A stretch of 64,000 bases of DNA from NCBI GenBank assembly GCA_027924585.1, contig BSBM01000186.1:1426001-1490000 (forward strand), read 5' to 3'. Every line of letters starts with the position of its first letter. Position 1 is the first letter of the stretch. Below the pieces are notes generated by a model. It worked only from the letters and a program-made list of their open reading frames with translations. It made no database searches and was not told the DNA's origin. This document shows positions 1 to 9,595 of the stretch, in pieces. Made by a program: the position numbers and the translations under genes. The DNA comes from Larix kaempferi (taxonomy: Eukaryota > Streptophyta > Pinopsida > Pinales > Pinaceae).

Positions 1-412
1 GAAAGAGTACATCAGGTGGATGTTATAGTCTTGAATCTGCCATGATCTCATAGTTCAGCAAGGAACAATCTAGTGTGGCTCTCAGTACTGCTGAAGCAGA
101 ATATATATATATAGCTGTCTGCTCTGCCAGCTGTGAAGCAGTGTGGCTTCAGAAGCTATTATATGGAGTGTTTGACTTATAAATGAATCAAGATAGAAAA
201 TCTTGTATTCCATGATAAGTCAATAACACATAGAGATCCGATACTTCTATATACGAGATATGGTGCAGAGAGGAGCTATCAAGCTCGAGTATATAAGCAC
301 TGAGGATCAGATTGCCGATATCCTGACTAAACCTTTGTCTCAAGTAAAGTTTGAATACTTCCGAGACAAGCTTGGTATAGTCCAGAAGGACCCTCCTCGA
401 AAGGGGGAGTAG
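1..412 (+). pseudogene. Ty1/copia pol C-terminus (RNase H tail), Copia-1
   Basis: This is the last part of a copia polyprotein. The RNase H segment around LSTAEAEY is readable near positions 80-110, and the C-terminal part ADILTKPL, then KFEYFRDKLG, runs to a TAG at 410-412. The same blocks occur, better preserved, in Copia-F at 52480-52837. Frame breaks lie between the two blocks, so the segment is not translatable as it stands. Most of the element lies outside the window to the left. The polarity and the following polypurine tract and LTR show that this is the 3' end of a plus-strand element. Confidence 0.85.
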
Positions 413-510
413 TATAGTATTTGATAACAATTTTGTCCCTTAAATTTTATTTTGTTGTACTTAGCTACTTACAATTATTTAGATTTAGAACTCTTATATA
501 TCTTTTATTT

Positions 511-815
511 TAGATGTATACATGTTTTGATGTGATGTATACATGTTTTGATGTTAGATGTATTAGTGAGAATACATGCTAGATGTATACATGTTTTGAG
601 GTGATGTATACATGCTTTGATGTTAGATGTATTAGTGAGAATACATGCTAGATGTATACATGTTTTGATGTTAGATGTATTAGTGAGAATACATGCTAGA
701 TGTATACATGTTTTGATGTGATGTATACATGTTTTGATGTTAGATGTATTAGTGAGAATACATGCTAGATGTATACATGTTTTGATTAGTAATGTATACA
801 TGTTTTGATGTGATA
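511..815. repeat. Minisatellite array 1 (21-25 bp units) in Copia-1
   Basis: About a dozen short units built on ATGTATACATGTTTTGATG alternate with a variant containing ATTAGTGAGAATACATGC. Two to three units form a higher-order block of about 50-70 bp. The array lies downstream of the pol stop and upstream of the polypurine tract, so it is untranslated. A 98-codon minus-strand frame through it is a by-product of the periodicity. Confidence 0.85.
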
Positions 816-860
816 CATGCTCTTGGACATTTGTACCTATATAGATGTGAATACAGATGA

Positions 861-1720
861 GGATTGGATCATCCCTGGACTTTCAGTCCTAAAGAGAGCC
901 GTAGACGTGAGGTCTCCGAAAATGAAGTCCTTAGTGGACAGTTGAGGGGATTGGATCATCCCTGGACTTTCAGTCCTAAAGAGAGCCGTAGACGTGAGGT
1001 CTCCGAAAATGAAGTCCTTAGTGGACAGTTGAGGGGATTGGATCATCCCTGGACTTTCAGTCTTAAAGAGAGCTGTAGACGTGAGGTCTCCAAGAATGAA
1101 GTCCTTGGTGGACTTGAGGGGATTGGATCATCCCTGGACTTTCAGTCCTAAAGAGAGCCGTAGACGTGAGGTCTCCGAAAATGAAGTCCTTAGTGGACAG
1201 CTGAGGGGATTGGATCATCCCTGGAATTTCAGTCCTAAAGAGAGCCGTAGACGTGAGGTCTCAGAGAATGAAGTTCTTGGTGGACTTGACGGGATTGGAT
1301 CATCCCTGGACTTTCAGTCCTAAAGAGAGCCGTAGATGTGAGGTCTCCGAGAATGAAGTCCTTGGTGGACTTGAGGGGATTGGATCATCCCTGGACTTTC
1401 AGTCCTAAAGAGAGTCGTAGACGTGAGGTATTCAAGAATGAAGTCCTTGGTGGACTTGAGGGGATTGGATCATCCCTGGACTTTCAGTCCTAAAGAGAGC
1501 CGTAGACATGAGGTCTCCGAGAATGAAGTCCTTGGTGGACTTGAGGGGATTGGATCATCCCTGGACTTTCAGTCCTAAAGAGAGCCGTAGACGTGAGGTC
1601 TCCGAGAATGAAGTCCTTGGTGGACTTGAGAGGATTGGATCATCCTTGAACTCAAGTTCTAAAGTGAGCCGTAGACAGGTGTCTCCGAGAATAGAGGATA
1701 GGACTACATCGTCTCTGGAC
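861..1720. repeat. Minisatellite array 2 (84-87 bp units) in Copia-1
   Basis: Ten head-to-tail copies begin with GGATTGGATC at 861, 948, 1035, 1120, 1207, 1292, 1377, 1462, 1547 and 1632. The first units are 87 bp and later ones mostly 85 bp, owing to loss of two bases in the GTGGACAGTTGAG segment. Short open frames in both strands follow the repeat and are not genes. Confidence 0.95.
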
Positions 1721-1737
1721 CTTGGTTCAAAATGCAC

Positions 1738-2330
1738 GTGATTGGATTAATCATCCTTAGACAGTAAATCCAGGAAGGATAGTCTTAAATGTGATTGTGA
1801 TTGGATTAATCATCCTTAGACAGTAAATCCAGGAAGGATAGTCTTAAATGCGATTGTGGTTGGATTAATCAACCTTAGACAGTAAATCCAGGAAGGATAG
1901 TCTTAAATGCGATTGTGGTTGGATTAATCATCCTTAGACAGTAAATCCAGGAAGGATAGTCTTAAATGCGATTGTGGTTGGATTAATCATCCTTAGACAG
2001 TAAATCCAGGAAGGATAGTCTTAAATGCGATTGTGGTTGGATTAATCATCCTTAGACAGTAAATCCAGGAAGGATAGTCTTAAATGCGATTGTGGTTGGA
2101 TTGATCATCCTTAGACAGTAAATCCAGTAATTTCGAAAGGAAGGATAGTCTTAAATATGATTGTGGTTGGACTAATCATCCTTAGACAGTAAATCCAGTA
2201 ATTCTGAAAGGAAGGATAGTCTTAAATATGATTGTGGTTGGACTAATCATCCTTAGACAGTAAATCCAGTAATTCCGAAAGGAAGGATAGTCTTAAATAT
2301 GATTGTGATGAGATTGATCCAGTAATTCCG
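1738..2330. repeat. Minisatellite array 3 (59 bp, then about 72 bp units) in Copia-1
   Basis: About ten copies contain TTGGATTAATCATCC and a GGAAGGATAGTCTTAAAT segment. The early units repeat every 59 bp (starts at 1742, 1801, 1860, 1919, 1978, 2037, 2096). The last three gain about 13 bp around TAATTCCGAAAGG. The array follows array 2 with no gap, as if different seeds had been amplified in turn. Confidence 0.95.
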
Positions 2331-2344
2331 AAAGGAAGGATCAT

Positions 2345-2760
2345 GTATATAGATGACGATGCTGATGATCGTGTGATGACGATGCTGCTGATCGTGTGAT
2401 GACGATGCTGCTGATCATGTGTTGACGATGTTGATGATCGTGTGATGATGATGTTGCTGATCGTGTGATGACGATGCTGCTAATCGTGATATGACGATGC
2501 TGATGATCGTGTCATGACGATGCTAATGATCGTGTGATGACGATGTTGATGATCGTGTGATGACTATGCTGATGATCATGTGATGACGATGCTACTGATC
2601 GTGTGATGACGATGGTGATGATCGTGAGATGACGATGCTGATGATCGTGTGATGATGATGTTGATGAACATGAGATGACGATGCCGATGATCGTGTAATG
2701 ACGATGCTGATGATCGTATGATGACGATGATGCTGATCATGATGGTCTAGATGACGATGT
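2345..2760. repeat. Minisatellite array 4 (21-27 bp units) in Copia-1
   Basis: About 17 degenerate units follow the pattern GATGACGATGCTGATGATCG with T/C and A/G changes. This is the fourth unrelated repeat family in a row within the same 3' untranslated block. The following 210 bp up to the polypurine tract is a non-repetitive spacer. Confidence 0.85.
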
Positions 2761-2970
2761 TGATGATCGTGAGGATCCAGACGTTGATGTTGCTGCTATA
2801 GTTGTTCGAGTGCTGCAGAAGATAAAGACTCAGTACTGAAGATGTTGATGTTCCAGTAACTGGTTGAGTTACTGATGATGTTAAGAAAGCTTCCAATGAT
2901 TTATAGATGTATCATGTATGATGTTGATGACTCCTTGCTCGTGCAGATACTATTATAATATCCTTCTCGT

Positions 2971-2980
2971 TAAGGGGGAG
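2971..2980 (+). other. Polypurine tract of Copia-1
   Basis: TAAGGGGGAG lies directly before the TGTTGAAATA start of the LTR, as expected for the plus-strand primer of a copia element. Confidence 0.85.
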
Positions 2981-3532
2981 TGTTGAAATATTGTAACTTC
3001 AAAGAATATTATATTTGTATATTATTTATTCTGGACATGTTCCATACCTCCGATGTGATTATACTATAAATCCGGAGATGTTTATTCCTCCAAGTTGGTT
3101 GTGGTAACTAGGGTTATTAGACCCACCATGTGGGGGTCGGCCCAGTCAGTTATAATGGGGTATTTAACCTAATGGTTAAATACGAGCCTACATGTACTTG
3201 TGTAAAATACATATCAGAGTAGTGTATAAATAGAGGAGGTGTGTTCCTCATTTGATACACTCACTCACTTGAGGATAGCGCACTTGTGGAGAAGAGGTCT
3301 GCTATTGTGGAGGAGGAGATCATGTCTCGGGGTTCCATCTTTGTATATTGCTGGTCATCTATATTGAGGAAGCTTTGCTGGGTTTTCTACCCCATGAGGG
3401 TTTCCCAGGATAAATCTCTGTCTCTTGTGTTTATGCTATGCTTGTTGTTTCTTCAGTGATCCTGTATATGCTATTATTGTGAAATGGAATGTAATGCTGC
3501 TATTTTCTGTCTTAGCATATTGAATCTTAACA
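2981..3532 (+). repeat. 3' LTR of Copia-1 (552 bp)
   Basis: It starts TGTTGAAATATT directly after the polypurine tract and ends CTTAACA. A TATA box (TATAAATAG) lies at 3225-3233. The segment with GGGGGTCGGCCC and the run ACTCACTCACTT match the LTRs of Copia-F, so the two belong to related families. The partner 5' LTR is outside the window, so the target duplication cannot be checked. Confidence 0.85.
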
Positions 3533-3974
3533 TAGAGGGGAGAGGGGAGAAGGGGGGAATAATGTGATAAGGCGATTAGATGGAAGGGAGAGGAGGAGGT
3601 GGTTGAGTAGAGGGAGAGGAGGATGATATGAAGGAGGGGAAGTGAGAGCGAGAGGGGAGAGGGTGAGGAGGAGTAATGGGGAGGAGGAGGAGGGGGGATG
3701 AGGAGGAGGAGGAGGGGGTATGAGGAGGAGTAGGGGTAAATGGAGGATGAGGTGGATATGGGGTGGAGGAGGAGGAGGAGGAGGGGAAGGAGAGGGTGGG
3801 ATGGGGAGGGGGAGGAGGAGAGGGTGGGAGGGGGAGAGGGAGGAGGAGAGGGTGATGAATAATATGAGAAGGATAAGGGAGGAGTATAAGTAAGAGGAGT
3901 AGGAGGAGGAGGGGGGATGAAGAGGAGGAGGGGGTGTACAAGGATGGGGGGAGCGGGAGGGGGAGGGGGAGGGG
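3533..3974 (+). repeat. Purine-rich (GGA/GA) low-complexity tract of about 440 bp
   Basis: The plus strand is almost free of pyrimidines for about 440 bases. It is built of irregular GAGGAGG, GGGGAGG and GGTGGA units, with only scattered T and rare C. Proline/serine/leucine-rich minus-strand frames across it (up to 161 codons) result from composition only. It sits exactly between the Copia-1 LTR end and the Gyp-D gag leader. Confidence 0.9.
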
Positions 3975-3975
3975 G

Positions 3976-5602
3976 TGGTTGAAACTACTCTTGACATCTT
4001 TGTATGATTCAAACAAGATACTCAGATTCTAAGAAGAAGGGTCCTCTATCAGAGTAAGAAGAGGGAGAAGAAATCAATTCTACTGAAGGGAACATAAAAG
4101 GAGAGTCAGATATGTCTCACAATGAAGAAAGAGATGAGTTCAAGATATTTTTTCAAAGCATGATGAAAGGATTACAAGACATCTCTCAAAATATTGTTCA
4201 ATCTGGAAAGGAGACCAGAGAGTTCTTAGCTCAGTATCTAGGAAGTAAAAATGGAGAGGGGAGTAGCAATGGTACCCCACATGGAAAAGGGAATATCAGT
4301 GGTGGCTCTATTTTCACAATAATTGGTCCTCATAATCACCCTAATGAATTCAAGATGGAATCTTAGCTTCATTCCAGGCCTACTATGCCCAATTTTACTA
4401 AAGAACAAAGAGAGGAACCTGAGGTTCAAAATGAAGGTCTTGCTTCATGGGAAGACACATATGTTGAGTACCTCACACTAAATGAAGAATGAAGAAGAGA
4501 TTTTCCATTCAAATATTTATGTGATCTTCAGTACAAGACAAATTTGAGAGGAATCTTTCAGATGCCAAATCAGAACTATGAGTTAAGAAATGCTATTGGT
4601 AAAATTTATTTTCCTTACTTTGATGTCTCATAGAAGTGGACTACTAACTCTTGGATTCAAAAGCTTCATAATTATTTTCAATTAAATCTAATGGCTTAGA
4701 GAGATGCCATTAAGTTGGATTCTCTGCACTTACATGGGATGTCATTGATTGGTGGTTTCATGGCCTGAAAACACTTGGGAATGATCAAGTGGCCACTTAT
4801 GAAGAGTTCACAAGAATACTGGCTAAAATATTCAAAAGAAGATATCTTGACATCACCTTCAAAGAACTAGCACATGCGAAGTAGACTGGAACTTATGAAG
4901 CTTACATCTCTGAGTTTCAAAAACTAGTTGTGATGGTATTTGATATCTCAGAAGCTAAATTGATCCTATTGTTCATTGAAGGGTTAGCAGAGCCTTTAAA
5001 AGGTTTGGTGAAGGCTTACATACCCTCTACCTTGTAAGATGCACTAAGTAGAACAAGAGGCTTGCAAGACTCTATTCCAAGGACAATATTTCCTCCTAGA
5101 ACTCTTGGTCCTACTCAATTCAAGAATGAAAGGCCACCCATGAAAGGTCCTTCTGGAAATTTCAAGAGGGACAACTATTCACATGATCGAGATGAATTGA
5201 GAAGAAGGAAGCGGTGCTTCACCTGTCAAGAACCATGGGTTCCAGTACATAGATGTTCTAAAGGAAAGGCACACTACATTGAAGTTTACTCAGAGAGTGA
5301 AGCTAAGGAGGAAGAAGAAGAGGCCCCAGTAGATGCAAAAGTTTCCTATGAGACTATAGAAGAAGAACCTACCCCTGAGGTGAGCAAGATTGCAATACTG
5401 CCAGGAGTGCCTCACTTCCATACACTCAAATTCAAAGGAGTGGTTCAAGGACAATCAATCACTGTATTAGTGGATGGATGAGCAACACCTAACTTAATTA
5501 ATTCAACTCTGTTCGAAAGGAGGAAGCTACCTACTAAAAAATTTGGAGGCTTCATTGTTATCATTCCAGGTAATCATTCTATGGATTGTTCTAGATGGAT
5601 TC
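3976..5602 (+). pseudogene. Gyp-D gag and protease N-part (Ty3/gypsy), interrupted by Tat-A
   Basis: This is a decayed Ty3/gypsy gag. A capsid-like region is readable in pieces from 4112 to 5040 (for example YEEFTRILAKIF and YEAYISEFQKLVV). It is followed by a basic linker and a zinc knuckle CFTCQEPW...HRC starting at 5215, then an acidic stretch and a protease start with VLVDG at about 5466. In-frame TGA and TAG codons replace Arg or Gln, and there are frameshifts near 4740. The protease is cut at 5602 by Tat-A and resumes after 19590. No LTR or primer site of this element is visible. Its lineage within Ty3/gypsy is uncertain because RT is not preserved here. Confidence 0.8.
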
Positions 5603-6250
5603 TGTTTGTGTCAGAAATTGTTACTAAGGCTAGGGTAACAAGCCAACACAATCTCAAGAATAAAATCAATCCAAACTAGGTTTTTAGGGTTTTGTTTTGT
5701 AGGTTTTGGTAAGAAAACTTCAAGAGAATAAGGGAATACATTCAACAATAAGTAAAAACTAATTCACATACATTTATCCATGAAGATGTCCATATATCTC
5801 AGAAATTCACCAAAAGATTGCACTGAAATTCATTCAATAAAAGACAAGCACTTACTGGAAATCATACATAAAACCAGAAATGAAATTGTCAATCAAGAAA
5901 CTGTATAAGTTTAAAATGAAGCCAACACATATCAGAAGTGAAATAATGAGTCATATATTCATAGTTTCATCAAAAATGCAATATGAGAGTTTGCAATACT
6001 TAGCAGTGAACAAGTCTGGATGAAAGCACAGTTTGTAGACCTCCTTTAGCTCCCCAAAAATTCGAACCCTTACAATGTCTTTTTTACCTCTCTAAATAGT
6101 TTTTCATCCCCCCAAAACAGTTAGGGTTTCTCCTATTAATCCTCCATCGAATGGCTAGATTAGGCAAAATAACATTTACATTTTTACAAATTACAATTTT
6201 GCTAAAAATAGCAAATCCTTAACAAAAAGCTTTAAATGAACCTAACTGCC

Positions 6251-8200
6251 CTAGATCTCTTTCGATGCCTCCACTAGCAAAGCTATGCCATCTGGACTTG
6301 AGGATCTTTTCTTCACCTTTTTGTGCTTTTGCTCCAGCTCAGCTATCCTTCTGTGTAGGTGTTCATTTTCATGCTGCAAGGTCTGAACTGTCCTTTCTAA
6401 TTCTGAGCAATTCCTGTCAGCCATCCTTTTCCTCCTGAGTGCCTCCTTTGCATCAATCACCAGCTCCTGAAAATTGTCATGAGTATCTTGAAGATCTTCC
6501 CTCAATCTTCTATTTGCTAGCATTAAACCATCATTTACTTCTTGCATATAGTTCATTTGATGCTTGTACTGTTTCACAGTCTTCTTCAAATTATCCTTGT
6601 CAGAATTTACCAGCTTTTCTATTGCAGCATCCTGATCTTCACTTGGTTTCCAAAACATGTTAAACTTCTTAAACATCAATTCCTCTGTCAATGGTCTTAC
6701 AGCAATATCTTCAATGATGGGGTTTGAAACACCTATTACCTGTGCTGATTTAATATCATCTGTTAACAATTTTCCAGAATTGTTTTCAACGATGGATTTA
6801 GAGCTTTCTTCACCTGTTACATTTACAGACCCAACATCCTCTTTTTTAACTGCATGCAATTCATTTTTCTTTGACTGTTCCTCCAAGGATTCTTCATCCG
6901 AAATGTCTACCTTATCAGTCCTCAATTTCGGATTCAACAACTTTTTCATATTTAATCTTAATTTGTTTTTAGACCTAGTTTTAGGTCTCCATAAAGAAGC
7001 TGGATCTCCCATCATTTTTAGTGTCTTCCCTTGATATTGGACAGATGATAATTCTACCACTTCTAGCTTTTTTATCTTCTTCTTAGGCTTGGTGGTTTTG
7101 TCCTCTATAGCTTGATTTTCTTTAGTCTCAGCTTTAACCTTGATTTCTGGAATGAACTGCTCATCCTCTAACATATAGCCCTCATCATCCGAGAGGACTG
7201 TGATAGGGCTTTTGGGCAAATTCTGGACTTCGACTTTTGCTACAGGAATAACCCTGATATCAATTTTCCTCTCTTCATGAACCACTGTTATAGATGATGA
7301 TTTATTTTCAGGAATTTCCTTTTCCTTTTTGTCATCAAATAATGAAAATTTGACTTCACTGTGCTGTGGAATTTCCTGAGGCTGACTGTCAGTCTGTCCT
7401 TCATCTACCACCTGCTTTGTTTCCTTTTTAACTTTAATGCCATGTTTATTTGCAGGTTTAGCTGAATAACCCAATTTTTGTACCATTACTCTTCCCTTAT
7501 CAGTTTGCCTTTTGGGTTGCTGTTCTTATCCTTTGGAATGAATCCCTGACCAAAATAGAAAAAAGTCCCAAGTTTTTTCTTCCTTCTGCAACACTGTAGA
7601 GATGATCAACTTGATGAGACCATGATGAAACAATGATTGAGAAGTATGATCATCCTGCTGTTTAATTTTGCTAGACATCTTCTGCAAGCTTTTGAAGAAA
7701 AAGAATGGCAAATTCATTTTTGACACCCCTGCCATGTGCTGCAAGAACCTGAGATGGTATTTGAAAACTAATGAGTACCTCCCTTCACAAGTTATATAGC
7801 TCTGAAGAATTCTTAAAGGTTCAATCCATTCCCTTTTGAAATTATGAATGATGATACCTTTGTTCCAGTCAGGAACAACATTGGGCAATAAGTATCTTTG
7901 AGGGTCAAACTCAAAAGGAGATTTCTTAAACCAGAGCTCGCCTTCATTATCAATTTCAGTGGCTTCTGAAATTAAATCAAAAGTCAATTTGAATTTTAAA
8001 GGACCTATTATGATCATCTCATTCTTAAGCCCTTTGGCAAAATTGCATGATACTTGGGCATTAAAGCCATCTATCTTCTTGAAGAATTTCAACCATCCTG
8101 CCTGTTGGAACAGCTCTGCACAATCTGGAAGCTTTTGGATCCATGTCAAGTCTGTGGGTTCAGCCCTATTAGTCTTACCACTTTTACTGTTTTTTCCCAT
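6251..8200 (-). pseudogene. LTR ORF of Tat-A, 3' LTR copy, broken by one stop
   Basis: This is the same frame as 16392-18341 but with TAA at 7526-7528, where the 5' LTR copy has GAA. The stop lies just after the conserved N-terminal domain and leaves a product of about 224-239 residues. The remaining 411 codons stay open from Met at 7486 to the natural stop, with a few missense differences from the other copy. Both LTRs are copied from one template at insertion, so the stop arose afterwards. Confidence 0.85.
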
Positions 8201-9055
8201 CTCTTTCTTGTCAAGGAACTGGAACAGTATAGTTTTAGGTTTCAAAGTGTTTTATAAGCTGCTTTCTGGGCAAATAGTATTGCAGGTTATAACAATTTAA
8301 CCCATGCACAAATCTAGAAACCTCCCTGTAACACCCGAATCAAAATAGCAGACTTCCCTCTGTTTAAACAAACTAAATTCTACAGGCAATTCTGTGAGTT
8401 TTTCAACGCCCTATTCAGATTAGGTCATAAAAGGAACAGTCATGCTAATTCCTCCTATCATGCTTCAGCTAACCATTTCAGTGATGAATTCTTCATCCTT
8501 TCATTCTATTGCACCTTTCTCAGCGGCCAATTTTTTCAGAAGGACATGCAGCAGCAAAAACCCCAAATTCTTCAGTTATGAGGGTTTACGTAATACCTGT
8601 CAATTACTCCTGCATCGTGGCATAATATCTTCAAATTGAGGTGTCAATAACGTTCCTCTTCGAGCACAGGTGTCCTCCTAACGTTTTCTTGGCTGCAGGT
8701 GAAACGAATTCGAAGCCCTAATTTCTGCTGGCGCCGGAATCACAGGTGTCTCCTTCCACAGCAACGTAATCCAATGTTCAACGATGAAGACTCCTCCTCA
8801 AACACTAAATCCTTAGTGATTATGCGTGTGACGAGGGAGATTTGACAGCGAAACCCGGAGCTGGCTGGTATCTGTGCAACTGAAACCCGCATAACCTGTA
8901 ATGATGCCCTTGTCTCTCTTCGTGATCATCAAACAACAAACATCATGCTAAAATGCTGCATACACGTGTTAGACATTTCACAAAATGCGATTAGACTCTC
9001 ACACTCTTCATGATGATTGAAATCAGATCAAGATTTTACGAAAAACTCATGCCAC

Positions 9056-9110
9056 GATATTCCTGTAGCGCACTCTGTGTTAAACTTTGGTGTAGCGCTA
9101 CAAGAATATC
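9056..9110. other. Hairpin in Tat-A LTR (3' LTR copy)
   Basis: The arms 9056-9071 (GATATTCCTGTAGCGC) and 9095-9110 are complementary at 15 of 16 positions, with a 23-nt loop. It lies in the LTR upstream of the LTR ORF. The core GCGCTACAGGAAT recurs in the Tat-B LTR at 20990-21002. Confidence 0.7.
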
Positions 9111-9473
9111 TTTAAACCAAATTTTAGCAGATTTTCTAACTTTTGCCAAATTTATCGGAGATTTTAGCAACTTTTTGGTTTAGGCCACTAGTTTAGCTAC
9201 TCTCTAAAAGTCAAAATTGATTCTTCTTTTGAATATATAACTCATATTGACCCACTTCCAACATAAAAATGACCAAAATCAAATGAAATGTGAAGACTGG
9301 GCTAAAAATTTATTCAAGCATTCATAAGATTTTTAAGAAGGCAGAAAACCAAATCTGAAAACCAACAATTAACTAAGGTAAACATAAAAATCAAACCAAT
9401 AATTTGGAGAGGAAATACTAAAAATGCAGAAAAATTTACTGACTTAACATCTGGCTCCAGCTGCGGGATGAAG

Positions 9474-9482
9474 TCCTCCCTG
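9474..9482 (-). other. Possible polypurine tract of Tat-A
   Basis: The sense strand reads CAGGGAGGA about 25-33 bases before the 3' LTR start. It is not adjacent to the LTR, and the intervening GCAGCTGGAGCCAGA is only partly purine, so the plus-strand primer assignment is weak. Confidence 0.3.
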
Positions 9483-9595
9483 TGAGGCTTCAAGAACCTG
9501 TAGACTAGTGCCTTCAGTCTTCCATTGGGCTATGGAGTCTTTATCCAATCTCACTCACACCGGTATATACAATGAAAAGTGACCATGATCTTCAT

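Larger units (their letters stand above)
5603..9449 (-). repeat. 3' LTR of Tat-A (3847 bp)
   Basis: In the sense direction it begins TGTTAAGTCAG (9449) and ends GACACAAACA (5603). It matches 15744-19590 at a fixed offset of 10141. It contains the broken copy of the LTR ORF (6251-8200), the hairpin at 9056-9110 and about 1.2 kb of sequence upstream of the ORF in which I see no other gene. Confidence 0.95.

Noticed and set aside
511-2760. CRISPR-like or coding interpretation of the regular repeats
   Set aside because: Units are head-to-tail without unique spacers and lie in the 3' untranslated part of a plant copia element. The frames of 60-98 codons simply follow the repeat period.
3527-4016. 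Proline/serine/leucine-rich minus-strand ORFs of 146 and 161 codons
   Set aside because: They are the complement of a purine-only tract, which cannot contain most stop codons. Two overlapping frames are open at once, a sign of composition rather than coding.
8329-8345. Plus-strand TGTAACACCCGAAT inside the Tat-A LTR as the start of another LTR
   Set aside because: The sequence is part of both Tat-A LTR copies at the same offset, and no partner end, primer site or target duplication is present.
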